From Pisaster brevispinus (lineage: Eukaryota > Echinodermata > Asteroidea > Forcipulatida > Asteriidae), in assembly GCA_023634235.1 (NCBI GenBank), contig JAMKCF010000011.1:2498001-2562000 (forward strand): a DNA stretch of 64,000 nt, read 5' to 3'. Of this stretch, positions 16,801 to 26,538 are shown in pieces; within the stretch, counting starts at the first letter, position 1; each line of letters begins with the position of its first letter. A program made the position numbers and the translations under genes. A model generated the notes under the pieces. The model was not told the origin of the DNA, searched no databases, and was given only the letters and a program-made list of their open reading frames with translations.

Positions 16801-19800
16801 CTGCTGCTTCAATATATGATTTACTTCTGTTAAGATAAGCCTGTTTTGGGGTTCTTGGGGGGGTTTTTTTAGGTTTTTTTTTTTAGGACATCTCTCCAGC
16901 AGGGGGTTCAGTCGGCCAATGTATCGGCTTGTGGGTTGTGGTCGAGTGCCTGAAATTTTCATTGGGTTTCCAGCCTAAAAAGATTGTGAAGTGTTGGTCC
17001 AGTGTACTGGACGTGTTTTAGAGGTGGAGGTGTAGGATCAGGTCCCAGCATGCCCAATCATGGCCCCTGTTTTCTTGCTTAAAACTACAAATGGGATGTA
17101 AAACTCTGTGTTATGTAAAACACATTACAGAAACCAGTGCACTTTTCTTTGTTAAAGTTCATCCAAGTCTCACAAATTATTTGGTCATTTAATGACAAAA
17201 ATAGAAAAACTGGCCTTTTTAAAGTAATATTCGTCTTCTTTCTTCACCACAGGTGCAACTATGTAACGGCAATTTGAGTGAGTATGTCATCCGAACACAG
17301 CCTACGAATGCTTCTCTTTCCACAGTGGAATCAGTCGCCATTTCTGTCTCCATCCTGGACAAAAATCCTGAAATACAAGAGGTAAACTTCCTCGACTACA
17401 AATTGGTTTAAAACCGATGTTAGAATATACTTTCATAAATACCTGGGATGGTTTATCCATTCTGATTGGTTGAGAGGTGATCACATGGCCATGTTTAAAC
17501 GTGTGATATAAACAAAGAAGTAATTAAACATGGCCTGACCTTATGTCAGTACCGGGTCAAAATAAACAGATAGAAAATAAGTTCCACTGCCAGAATCCTG
17601 TCCTTTTCTTCTTAAACTTGAATTTACAAATTTATTCAATGATTACAAATATTTACACATAAACTATGGCTTAAAATAACAGCTCAAAAGAAACTTTAGC
17701 AAAAGTTAAATCACCCTCGTTTCTTATTTGTATCTCACAAGCCTTGGGTTTTCTACTTTCTCACAGCTGTTTGGCTCTAGTAGTTACATGAACTGAGCCG
17801 TGGTTACTGGGAGCTTTCTACGCAAATTAATAAGGTTGTCTCTGCAACCCATAGAGTACATTAAAACTTAATTGTTCATTTTAAAAATTGATACTCTGCC
17901 GATAACTGTAATTGGTTTGGGGAGTAGACTGCGAGTTGTGCTCTGTCTTGGAGCCTGCTCTTTCTCTGCCTAGCATACTCAGTCTGGCAATGACGGCTCT
18001 CCAGTCCGTTAAACAGTCTTTACCCCGTCTCTCGGTGGGTATCTGTCCTCTCTTCCGTCAAACTCTCCCGTTATCAACGGCCATGGATTTCCAATGCGAC
18101 GTCCGTCACTATAAAGTTGTGCTGGTTGGGTCGTGCTGCCTCCATACATGTGTATTATACGGCCAGTATGCCGCATGCAGATTTTGAGTTGCCCCAGTTG
18201 CAGTATCTACTGGGCAAAGGCTTTGACATCTGTAATCTGTGTCAACTGACGCACAAATCTACTGTTGGATGGTCAGCGGCTAGCAGTCCCTCTCACAACC
18301 TCTCACTCTTAGATTTTGGTTCACACTGAAACTCACATTTCATCTACATACTGTAACTCCCTCGCTGGTTTTCAATCATTCTTTGTACTGAACCGCACCC
18401 CTCTTATATAATCTAACTCATTATGGGACTGTTTCCTTCTACATTATTTATGCTACAATAAGGAGACAATTACAAACTAGGTTCTACAGCCCAGATAGAA
18501 CTGCTACTTTATTGTTACTTCCATCCTCTTAGTAATATTCTAGGTTAACCCCTATATACTTTATAAAGTACCTATCCAAAGAACTACACTATAGAACCAA
18601 AGGAAGTGCAGGTATACACTTTACAACAAAAGAATGTGGTTTACCAAAAGTCACATGCAAACAAAGAAGTACATTGGAAGTCCATGGCCTGATCACATTC
18701 CACTTGGGAGTCAAAACTAGTTGGGAGAATATGCAAATAAGGTTGCTCCATTTAGTTCAAAAGGTAAGATTTACTTTGGACTAACTCATTTTGTCCACAG
18801 GTAAATGAAAATAAAGGAAAAATGTAATATGCATTGTGACAATCACTCCCCTTTTTAGAAGACAATTTTCATTTTCTTCAAAAAAAAAACTTGATAAATT
18901 TATTTTACATACTTGCTGCTTACAACACTGCCCTACTAAGGTAGTCTGCCCCAACATTGTTGGAACCTTTGATTGCTACAATATGATACTGGTACGGTTG
19001 TAGGGAGAGAGCCCATCTCATGATCCTTGCGTTTGCTACTTTAGCCTTTTGCATATAAGCCAACGGTTGGTGGTCTGTTTCAATGTGAAATGGTTTTCCA
19101 TACAAGTAGGGTTGGTATTTTTGAACCCCCCAGACAAGTGCAAGGCATTCCTTTTCGATGGTTGAATAATTTCGTTCACGCTGTAATAACTTCCGGCTCG
19201 CATAAGCAACTGGGTGTTTTTCATCTTCGTGTTCTTGGAGTAAGATTGCCCTTATTCCTAAGTCTGATGCATCAGTGCGCAACGTGAATGGAATATCTAA
19301 GTTTGGAAGATGAAGAATTGGAGCTGTAACTAGACTTTGTTTCAGAGCATCGAAGGCTAACTGTTGGCTAGGCCCCCAGACTATTTTGTTAGGCTCACAA
19401 TTTTTTGTCTTATCGGTGAGTGGTGAAGCAATGGCGGCATAGTTTGGCACAAATTTGCGATAGTATCCCGCCAATCCTAAAAAGGATCTTAACTGTTTCT
19501 TGGTGACGGGGGGAGATGCATTTTTGATTTTCTCAATTTTGTTGAGTTGCGGTGTAAGTTTTCCCTGACCAATTTTGTGACCTAGAAATTCAACAGTCTG
19601 GTTCCCGACTGAACACTTACTTGGTCTTGCTGTCAGACCCGACTTCCTAAGTCGAAGCATCAGTTCATTGAGAACAGCCATATGAACCTCCCATGATTTA
19701 GTGTGCACTAGTATGTCATCGATATAGTTATCTACATGATCTAGTCCTTCTAGCAATGTACGCATGACTCGACTAAAAGTGGCTGGTGCATTAATTAAGC

Positions 19801-22800
19801 CAAATGGCATCACCTTAAATTGATAGAGTCCAGTGGGAGTGATGAAGGCAGTTTTTTCCTTGGCTTCTGGAGACATGGGAATCTGCCAATATCCTTTACT
19901 AAGATCAATTTTGGTGAAGTAGTGGTCATTTGAGAGCTTAGAGAATATCTGTTCTGGGTTTGGTATTGGCTCGGCATCAAACGTTGTTATTTTGTTTAGT
20001 TTCCGGAAATCAATACAAAATCGGTTGTTACCATCGGGTTTCTTCACTATAACAATGGGTGATGAGTAGGGTGAGTCAGATTTCTCAATAATATTCAGTT
20101 TCAACATATCATGGATCTCCGTTTTGACTGTTTCTATCTGTGAAAATGGCGTGGGATAAGGTTTGCTTCTTATCGGTTCGTTCACGGTGAGTTTTACGTC
20201 ATGCTGACCTAGATTTGTTTCTCCGGGAACATCCGTCATCACATCACGAAAATTTCCTAACAGTCGTCTAACTTCTTTCTGTTGCGCTGTAGATAAGTCT
20301 GAGCTTATTTCAACATCCTCGATCGATTCTTTGGCATGAAGTGATGGTGTGTGTAAGATTTGATTATCAAACTTTGGTTCTTCTGATTGTTCATCTGGCA
20401 AATCTTCATTTTCACATTCTATGACTGACACGGATGCACATTCAAAAATATTACAAATTTTGTTTGCGTCTGTTGGTTCAACGTGTTTGGTTGATTGTGG
20501 GTCAGACCGGCTGATATACAACTTGAGCAGATTTGCGTGGAAAACTTTTGGTTTTCCATGAAGATCTATGCGAAAGTCTACTGGAGTGACTTTTTCAGTG
20601 ACAAGGAAGGGTCCTTTCCACTGAAGGAGTAGCTTATTGTGGTCAGTGGGTAAGAGGAGTAGCACATAATCACCCGGCTTGAAACTTCGCACTCTTGTCT
20701 TTCTATCATAGTAGTGTTTGTGCCGCGCAGCTGACTTACTTAATTCTTCTTGGGCTATTTTGCAAGTTTCATCGATGCGGTTGCGCAGATCGAGAACATA
20801 TTGGTAAGTGGTGCGTATTTCTTGATCGTCAGAATTATGACCAGTCCATAACTCTTTCAATATTGTCATTGGACCACGAACCGGGCGCCCATAGAGAAGT
20901 TCGAAAGGGGCAAAACCTGTACTAGCTTGTGGGGTTTCACGGTAGGCAAATAGCAATGGGCCAATGTAGCGATCCCAATCGCGAGGCTTTTCGGCGCACA
21001 ATCTTTTAAGCATTTGTTTCAGAGTGCCATTGAACCGCTCGACTAGGCCATTACATGCAGGATGGTAAGGTGTGGTGGTGAGTTGGTGTATAGACAATAG
21101 TCGGCTAATTTCAGTCATTAATTGCGAGGTGAATTGAGACCCTTGATCGGTTAGAATTTCTTTTGGTATTCCTACACGTGTGAAAATTTCTACCATGGCT
21201 TCCGCTACTCGTGTAGTCTCAATACTACGTAATGGGATTGCCTCGGGGTACCTTGTCGCGTAATCAACTAGGGTCAGCACATAACGATTACCACTTTCAG
21301 AAATTGGATGGATTGGTCCAATAATGTCCAAAGCAACTCTTTGGAAGGGTGTATCAATGAGTGGCATCTTCCCAAGAGGAACTTTACCAACTTTACCTTT
21401 GGGCAGGGTTCTTTGACAAATATCACATGAGCGACAGAATCTAGTAATGTCCGCATGCACCCCAGGCCAGAAGAAATTGCTTAGAACCTTTTCTGCGGTT
21501 TTTGCAGGGCCCTGGTGTCCACCAAGTATTGATTCATGTGCAATTTTCATGACATGTACTCGAAATTCTGATGGTACAACGAGTTGTGTACAGGATTGAC
21601 CAAAATCGAGTTTTGGAGATTTAAACTCACGATACAGCAATTCCTTTTGCCAGAAGAATTTTGAACTTGCCCCGTTTTTGCTATGCTTTTGATCATCAGT
21701 CTGGGCTAGCTCTCTGACTCTCTTGAGTGATGGGTCACTTTTCTGTGCCTCTCGGATTTGATCTCTGTCTATCTCGGGCATTGTTTCAAGAACCTTAAGT
21801 TTCTTTAGAGGCTTTTCAGTTTGTTTCACTTGTGCCCTAGTTTGTACTGCACTCGTTTCCATACATTCAATGTCTATCTCGGTGTTACTTTGAAGTTTAT
21901 CCTCTTTCTTCTTAGTTGTATCTACTCTACGTTTCCAGTTAGGATCAGGGTTTCTAGGATCCCTAGCACCATTTACATTACCTACAATTAGGTCATATAC
22001 TGGGTTATCTATACAGAGAACATCTGAGCATCCAACAAAATACGGTGTACTTATGTTAACGTTAACTACAGAAGCTTGACGGATTGTGCCGTCTGCTAAC
22101 ACATAGGATTTGATTTGTCCTGTTAACTGCTTATCTTGGACTAGTTTCTTTCTAACTACAATTCCACTACAACCTGTATCTCTTAGTACTTTTACTGACT
22201 CTTCATTCACATATCCCTCCGTTACTGGCATACCATTTGGGTTTCTGTCTCGACATGCAATGCTCATTATAGGAATTTCATATCCACACTTCAAAGTTAC
22301 AAAACCATCTTTCACGCAATTATGATTTAATACATTGTGTGACGTCATCATACAAGCCACAGTTTCTACTGATGTATTGTCTTTGTGTACGTAGCTCTGA
22401 GGTTTTTCCTCATTACCAAAGAGGTCTGTTAAGGCAGATGCGATAACGGTTGCTACCCTATTCATTCCTTTCGGTCGGCCACGACAGTCTTTAGCAATGT
22501 GCCCTTGTTTACCACAATTATAGCAGACAATTGAGTTTCGAAATGGAGGCCGATTGTTCCGGGATTGCAGAGGTTTCGAAAAACTGGTTTGCCTCTGAAA
22601 TGGCTTTTGCTCAAACTGTTTGAAATTTGTGTTCGGTTGAGGTGGTCTTCTCACAACCGTTTGCATCCCAAAGCCACCGTGTGCTTCGCAGTATTTTTCT
22701 GCGAGAATTGACATTTCCGAGATTGATTTGGGATCTCGCTCCTTCAAAAACATTGCTAAGGTCGGATCCACACTGTTCAAAAACTGTTCACGAATGAGCA

Positions 22801-25800
22801 AATCAGTAACATCATCATAACTTTTCTGGCATTTCGATAATTCAATCCACCTTGTCAATAGGTTATCTAACCTCACTGCAAATTGGGGAGCGCTTTCGTG
22901 TCCCTCTGGTTTAGCGGTTCTGAATTTTTGTTGAAAACCATGCGCTGTTAAGTGGAATCTTTTCAATAAGGCGTCTCGTAGGGAAGCATAGTTAGCTGCG
23001 TCACCTAATGCCAAACGCGAATAAACATCAAGTGCTTTGCCCTTAAGTAACGCGCTTAAGTTCACGGCCCATTCATCTTCATTCCAGTTCTGACTTTTGG
23101 CATAGCGTTCAAAGCGTTGAAGATATGCATCAACGTCGTCTTTAGCTTCGTCAAAAAAGGGTAATTTGGGAGCGCGAGCTTTATTATGGTGGCCAGGAGT
23201 TTCACCATTTGTCACTGAGGTGTTTAAGTTTTCTTGTTTGATGGTTTCAAGATGCATTTGCATTTTGAGGAGTTCCTGGTCTTGCCTTTTAATTTCAAGT
23301 TCTTGGCGCTTAAGCTCAAGCTGATATGCGCGTTCATCTCTTGCGAGTCTTTCTCTCTCTGTACGCTCATTTCTCACAAATTCAAGTAATTCAGGACCAC
23401 TTAAATCACACGCCTCTCCTAGTGCTCGGATTCTCTCTAAATCTTTCTCCATTCTCACACTTGCCAACCACTTACCAGATCCTTGCGATGCATTCGCTGT
23501 AGCGCTTACATGTATGCAGGAGCAGTACCCAACCTGTACAAATACAATTATACAAACACACAGTGTTAAATGGACCATACCAAAACTTTCATATAGGATT
23601 CAGGAATATAAGAACCTATTAACTTTAGAAAGTGTATTTCACTCAATTTAGTTTTCTTTCTTTCCTTTTTTTTTTGTGTGTCTATTCCCGGACAAGCCCC
23701 CATTTGTCAGTACCGGGTCAAAATAAACAGATAGAAAATAAGTTCCACTGCCAGAATCCTGTCCTTTTCTTCTTAAACTTGAATTTACAAATTTATTCAA
23801 TGATTACAAATATTTACACATAAACTATGGCTTAAAATAACAGCTCAAAAGAAACTTTAGCAAAAGTTAAATTACCCTCGTTTCTTATTTGTATCTCACA
23901 AGCCTTGGGTTTTCTACTTTCTCACAGCTGTTTGGCTCTAGTAGTTACATGAACTGAGCCGTGGTTACTGGGAGCTTTCTACGCAAATTAATAAGGTTGT
24001 CTCTGCAACCCATAGAGTACATTAAAACTTAATTGTTCATTTTAAAAATTGATACTCTGCCGATAACTGTAATTGGTTTGGGGAGTAGACTGCGAGTTGT
24101 GCTCTGTCTTGGAGCCTGCTCTTTCTCTGCCTAGCATACTCAGTCTGGCAATGACGGCTCTCCAGTCCGTTAAACAGTCTTTACCCCGTCTCTCGGTGGG
24201 TATCTGTCCTCTCTTCCGTCAAACTCTCCCGTTATCAACGGCCATGGATTTCCAATGCGACGTCCGTCACTATAAAGTTGTGCTGGTTGGGTCGTGCTGC
24301 CTCCATACATGTGTATTATACGGCCAGTATGCCGCATGCAGATTTTGAGTTGCCCCAGTTGCAGTATCTACTGGGCAAAGGCTTTGACATCTGTAATCTG
24401 TGTCAACTGACGCACAAATCTACTGTTGGATGGTCAGCGGCTAGCAGTCCCTCTCACAACCTCTCACTCTTAGATTTTGGTTCACACTGAAACTCACATT
24501 TCATCTACATACTGTAACTCCCTCGCTGGTTTTCAATCATTCTTTGTACTGAACCGCACCCCTCTTATATAATCTAACTCATTATGGGACTGTTTCCTTC
24601 TACATTATTTATGCTACAATAAGGAGACAATTACAAACTAGGTTCTACAGCCCAGATAGAACTGCTACTTTATTGTTACTTCCATCCTCTTAGTAATATT
24701 CTAGGTTAACCCCTATATACTTTATAAAGTACCTATCCAAAGAACTACACTATAGAACCAAAGGAAGTGCAGGTATACACTTTACAACAAAAGAATGTGG
24801 TTTACCAAAAGTCACATGCAAACAAAGAAGTACATTGGAAGTCCATGGCCTGATCACATTCCACTTGGGAGTCAAAACTAGTTGGGAGAATATGCAAATA
24901 AGGTTGCTCCATTTAGTTCAAAAGGTAAGATTTACTTTGGACTAACTCATTTTGTCCACAGGTAAATGAAAATAAAGGAAAAATGTAATATGCATTGTGA
25001 CACCTTATTGAGTCAAAAAAGGGCACCATAAGGTGATTGCACAGATCGCGCACATTTCACTGCCCAAATTTAAGGGGCATTTAAGGTCGCATATTTGGCG
25101 TGCGCAAGTTTGAAACTTTCAAAAAATAGTTAATGGCCTGATGTTTCAACCCTAGATGCTTGACCATGATCAAATCTCATCGCCCAGGAGTAACTGGGTA
25201 CTTGCAAGGGTAGACATTGATGCCATTTTGCTGCCGGTGCTGCATAATCCTAAGGAGTTTGGATGGTTTCAGGAATGCTTTAGGCCAAAAGAGCAGAGTT
25301 CTATCATAGGTTTTTTGAGCTGAGACTACTGCATGTACTTGGACGCATTAAAAGACTGTAAATAAAAACGCACTAGTACAAACACAACTGACTGTGTTGT
25401 GTAGACTCCTTGCATTGTCTGCCATCGCTACAGTTGAACAATGGGAGAGGGTGTGCGTATACGCACTGCGCACAACTCTCATCCAGTGATAGGTCTTCAT
25501 TGACGTCAGTGAGGGCGCTGTTTGCGCTTGTGATGTCATATGCGAGGGGTTTATTTGCAAACTCTCTCCAGCACTCCAACTTTTAGAAACTTCTCCCTTA
25601 AAAAAAAATGCACTCAGAAAACCCCCAAAGTTTACAGATCTCAAATGCAGAACCTTAAGATTTAAGAACAGTTTCTTACCATTCCTAGTTAGCCTCTTAA
25701 ATGATTGATTATTCAAAATATTTGTTTCACAGGATTACGAATTCAGCGGCTGTTATGGAGAATTTTTTTTTTATGATAATAGACCATGAATAATAAAAAA

Positions 25801-26408
25801 TTTAAACGAAATTATTATTATGTAAGAGCAAAATTGTCGTATCCTATACTTTCCTGAGACAAATATGATCTTGTTTGTGTTTGGCCTAGAGATGCATGAC
25901 GTAATAATGTTTCACTTGAGTGATTCCGAAGTGTATATAAGAACATAGATTTGTAAAATAAAGTTGTTGAAGTCTATCACCGAGTTTGAGTATTTACTGT
26001 GTGCCCATTCTACCTACATATAACAATCAGACAAAAAAGTCTCCTCTCATACATAATAGTGTAGCAACCTTCATTTTTGTTGTTAACAAAACCAACAAGT
26101 TCTCAAAAGACATGTGTTATTTAATTAATCTAAGGACATTAATAAAACAGGGGTTCATGCTGTTGTGAGAACCAAACAGAACTCAAAACAAAATGAAAAA
26201 TTACAAACATACTCCAGAAGTGTCCTATTTTTACAAAATTTATACAAGTGTGGTTTGATTTTGTGACTTCTTTTAGACTCTGCTTCGACCCCTGAGGGCG
26301 CTGTGCAAATTTCAGCTGGACCACGGTGCTGCCGTTCACCACAGCAAGGAACAACTCAGGGAGAATGGCTCAGTGTACCTTCCTAAGAGTAGATCAGAGA
26401 ATAGTTGA
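10900..26408 (+). CDS. DTWD2: tRNA-uridine aminocarboxypropyltransferase 2 (DTW domain), five exons
   Basis: Exons: 10900-11099, 14139-14324, 15815-16013, 17253-17381 and 26277-26408 (TGA). They sum to 846 nt, 281 aa; an in-frame ATG at 10840 would give 301 aa (human DTWD2 is about 298). The family transfers aminocarboxypropyl from S-adenosylmethionine to D-loop uridines of tRNA (acp3U; U20a/U20b for DTWD2). Seen here: zinc-ligand cysteines C63, C66, C73 and C75 in [13 protein letters not shown]; a YVIQHPNEE and LRTVP block; GRRFSE; LFPG-EA; the signature DGTW (D174-W177) followed by HQAK; and R-QPTN-LST-E in exon 4. The last exon ends with [17 protein letters not shown] and SKEQLRENG, as in DTWD2 rather than DTWD1. 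The ATG at 10900 has the better context (AAAATGG). Intron 4 is 8.9 kb because a retrotransposon sits in it. Confidence 0.93.
11429..12691 (+). repeat. 28-bp exact direct repeats flanking a 1.2-kb block
   Basis: The same 28 bases (ACCGTGACAAATGTTATTGT plus eight) lie at 11429-11456 and 12664-12691, in DTWD2 intron 1. The block between them includes the tRNA-like foldback element and GAGGGCGCT-type repeat debris. The pair may mark an insertion or a segmental duplication. Confidence 0.7.
11596..11704 (+). mobile_element. tRNA-like core enclosed by inverted repeats, copy 2
   Basis: Left arm GGGTTTGAACAAAGA, then TTGACTGGAGCGGGA; right arm TCCCGCTCAAGTCAA, a T-run, then CTTTGTTCAAACCC. The arms are reverse complements over about 30 bp apart from a short bulge. 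Between them lie an A box (TAGCTCAGTTGGTAGAGCG) and a B-box-like GAGTTCAAGTCCC. The tRNA cloverleaf therefore sits at the tip of a long stem, unlike an ordinary SINE. Confidence 0.75.
12941..13022 (-). mobile_element. tRNA-derived SINE head, second family
   Basis: Reading the minus strand, a CTGGTTAGCCCAGG A-box-like segment is followed by a B-box TTCGAATCCC, at about tRNA spacing. It is followed by a pyrimidine-rich tail (near 12905-12940 on the plus strand). It lies within DTWD2 intron 1. Confidence 0.55.
14554..14725 (+). repeat. Tandem duplication, 94-bp period, two units
   Basis: CCCGAATAAATCTAATATTT begins at both 14554 and 14648, and both units run to GTTCGTCCTCTA. The second unit is then split by a MITE and resumes at 14903 with TTAAAAC, matching the intact continuation of the first unit. 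Confidence 0.85.
14726..14902. mobile_element. MITE of 177 bp with its empty site preserved next door
   Basis: Ends TAGACCTTTATCATG and CATGATAAAGGTCTA are inverted repeats that continue into a CGGCCATCTTG/CAAGATGGCGG pair. The upstream tandem copy reads CCTCTA directly followed by TTAAAAC, so the insertion point is known to the base: the element lies between CCTCTA and TTAAAAC. A TA or CTA target duplication fits. It lies in DTWD2 intron 2. Confidence 0.85.
16155..16596. mobile_element. MITE family B, copy 1 (about 440 bp)
   Basis: It is co-linear over its length with 28344-28752. Shared blocks include ACACTAGCCTGGC, CATTGTCTAGTAAAAACTGC, AACTGGTTGTGATCGCTACC and GGGCTACTAAAACTT-like text. 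The ends TTGTGATTTATTGTGGAAGG and, in reverse complement, TTGTGATATTTGGCAGGCC form an imperfect terminal inverted repeat. It lies in DTWD2 intron 3. Confidence 0.7.
17544..18841 (-). repeat. 3' LTR of the Gmr1-like element
   Basis: On the element's strand this is the downstream LTR (TGTCAC... to ...CTGACA). An AATAAA on the minus strand (plus 17631-17636) lies about 90 nt from its end and could serve polyadenylation. Short open frames inside it are identical in both LTRs and are not genes. Confidence 0.95.
18842..18857 (-). other. Polypurine tract
   Basis: On the minus strand AAAAAGGGGAGTGAT directly precedes the TG of the 3' LTR, where the plus-strand primer of LTR retrotransposons belongs. 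Confidence 0.85.
18920..23578 (-). CDS. Gag-Pol polyprotein, Gmr1-like order (Gag-PR-IN-RT-RH)
   Basis: A single frame of 1,552 aa. Residues 60-120 are charged and probably coiled coil. Residues ~138-300 are a capsid region of the SCAN-related retrotransposon type. A CCHC knuckle is at 352-365 (C-x2-C-x4-H-x4-C). The protease DTG is at 467-469. Integrase has an HHCC zinc region (H681, H688, C718, C721), D751, D811 and E847 (35 residues between the last two), then a GPY/F module (~987-1020). Reverse transcriptase spans ~1139-1340 with YIDD at 1285-1288. RNase H follows (~1425-1550) with TDASD, E1475-type IEKE and ETDH. No stop or frameshift. The ATG at 23578 gives a hydrophobic lead (residues 4-25) unusual for Gag; M43 (23452) begins a typical charged Gag and may be the real start. 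RNase H has GIRA where GIGA is common. Confidence 0.96.
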   Translation of the reverse strand: MVHLTLCVCIIVFVQVGYCSCIHVSATANASQGSGKWLASVRMEKDLERIRALGEACDLSGPELLEFVRNERTERERLARDERAYQLELKRQELEIKRQDQELLKMQMHLETIKQENLNTSVTNGETPGHHNKARAPKLPFFDEAKDDVDAYLQRFERYAKSQNWNEDEWAVNLSALLKGKALDVYSRLALGDAANYASLRDALLKRFHLTAHGFQQKFRTAKPEGHESAPQFAVRLDNLLTRWIELSKCQKSYDDVTDLLIREQFLNSVDPTLAMFLKERDPKSISEMSILAEKYCEAHGGFGMQTVVRRPPQPNTNFKQFEQKPFQRQTSFSKPLQSRNNRPPFRNSIVCYNCGKQGHIAKDCRGRPKGMNRVATVIASALTDLFGNEEKPQSYVHKDNTSVETVACMMTSHNVLNHNCVKDGFVTLKCGYEIPIMSIACRDRNPNGMPVTEGYVNEESVKVLRDTGCSGIVVRKKLVQDKQLTGQIKSYVLADGTIRQASVVNVNISTPYFVGCSDVLCIDNPVYDLIVGNVNGARDPRNPDPNWKRRVDTTKKKEDKLQSNTEIDIECMETSAVQTRAQVKQTEKPLKKLKVLETMPEIDRDQIREAQKSDPSLKRVRELAQTDDQKHSKNGASSKFFWQKELLYREFKSPKLDFGQSCTQLVVPSEFRVHVMKIAHESILGGHQGPAKTAEKVLSNFFWPGVHADITRFCRSCDICQRTLPKGKVGKVPLGKMPLIDTPFQRVALDIIGPIHPISESGNRYVLTLVDYATRYPEAIPLRSIETTRVAEAMVEIFTRVGIPKEILTDQGSQFTSQLMTEISRLLSIHQLTTTPYHPACNGLVERFNGTLKQMLKRLCAEKPRDWDRYIGPLLFAYRETPQASTGFAPFELLYGRPVRGPMTILKELWTGHNSDDQEIRTTYQYVLDLRNRIDETCKIAQEELSKSAARHKHYYDRKTRVRSFKPGDYVLLLLPTDHNKLLLQWKGPFLVTEKVTPVDFRIDLHGKPKVFHANLLKLYISRSDPQSTKHVEPTDANKICNIFECASVSVIECENEDLPDEQSEEPKFDNQILHTPSLHAKESIEDVEISSDLSTAQQKEVRRLLGNFRDVMTDVPGETNLGQHDVKLTVNEPIRSKPYPTPFSQIETVKTEIHDMLKLNIIEKSDSPYSSPIVIVKKPDGNNRFCIDFRKLNKITTFDAEPIPNPEQIFSKLSNDHYFTKIDLSKGYWQIPMSPEAKEKTAFITPTGLYQFKVMPFGLINAPATFSRVMRTLLEGLDHVDNYIDDILVHTKSWEVHMAVLNELMLRLRKSGLTARPSKCSVGNQTVEFLGHKIGQGKLTPQLNKIEKIKNASPPVTKKQLRSFLGLAGYYRKFVPNYAAIASPLTDKTKNCEPNKIVWGPSQQLAFDALKQSLVTAPILHLPNLDIPFTLRTDASDLGIRAILLQEHEDEKHPVAYASRKLLQRERNYSTIEKECLALVWGVQKYQPYLYGKPFHIETDHQPLAYMQKAKVANARIMRWALSLQPYQYHIVAIKGSNNVGADYLSRAVL
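23686..23702 (-). other. Primer-binding site, tRNA-Pro type
   Basis: Two bases after the 5' LTR the minus strand reads TGGGGGCTTGTCCGGGA. It differs at one base from the well-known tRNA-Pro primer-binding sequence of murine gammaretroviruses, so tRNA-Pro is the likely primer. Confidence 0.85.
23705..25002 (-). repeat. 5' LTR of the Gmr1-like element
   Basis: Identical to the other LTR except one base. On the element's strand this copy would drive transcription; a TTTATAAAG (plus strand near 24721) is a possible TATA box in U3, but U3/R/U5 limits cannot be set by eye. Confidence 0.95.
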
Positions 26409-26538
26409 TGTTTGCTCTCCATTACAAAATTAACAGTGAATTGAATGCCTTGGCTACGGCTACGGCTATTTCTGTGGCCTTTTGGCTATGACTTTGACTT
26501 TTGATTACAGAAGTACTGTCTGAATAAGTTATTTTGGG

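Larger units (their letters stand above)
17544..25002 (-). mobile_element. Complete Gmr1-like Ty3/gypsy LTR retrotransposon, 7,459 bp
   Basis: The element is transcribed on the minus strand, antisense to DTWD2, in whose last intron it lies. Both LTRs are 1,298 bp, start TG and end CA, and differ at a single position (17712 C, 23873 T). CCTTA at 17539-17543 and 25003-25007 is a perfect 5-bp target duplication. A primer-binding site and polypurine tract are in place, and one uninterrupted 1,552-codon frame encodes Gag, protease, integrase, reverse transcriptase and RNase H in that order. Integrase upstream of reverse transcriptase defines the Gmr1-like group. Near-identical LTRs and an open frame mean a very recent insertion. 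Confidence 0.97.

Noticed and set aside
17912..18329. 91- and 70-codon frames present twice
   Set aside because: They are inside the two LTRs and overlap in different frames; identical only because the LTRs are identical.
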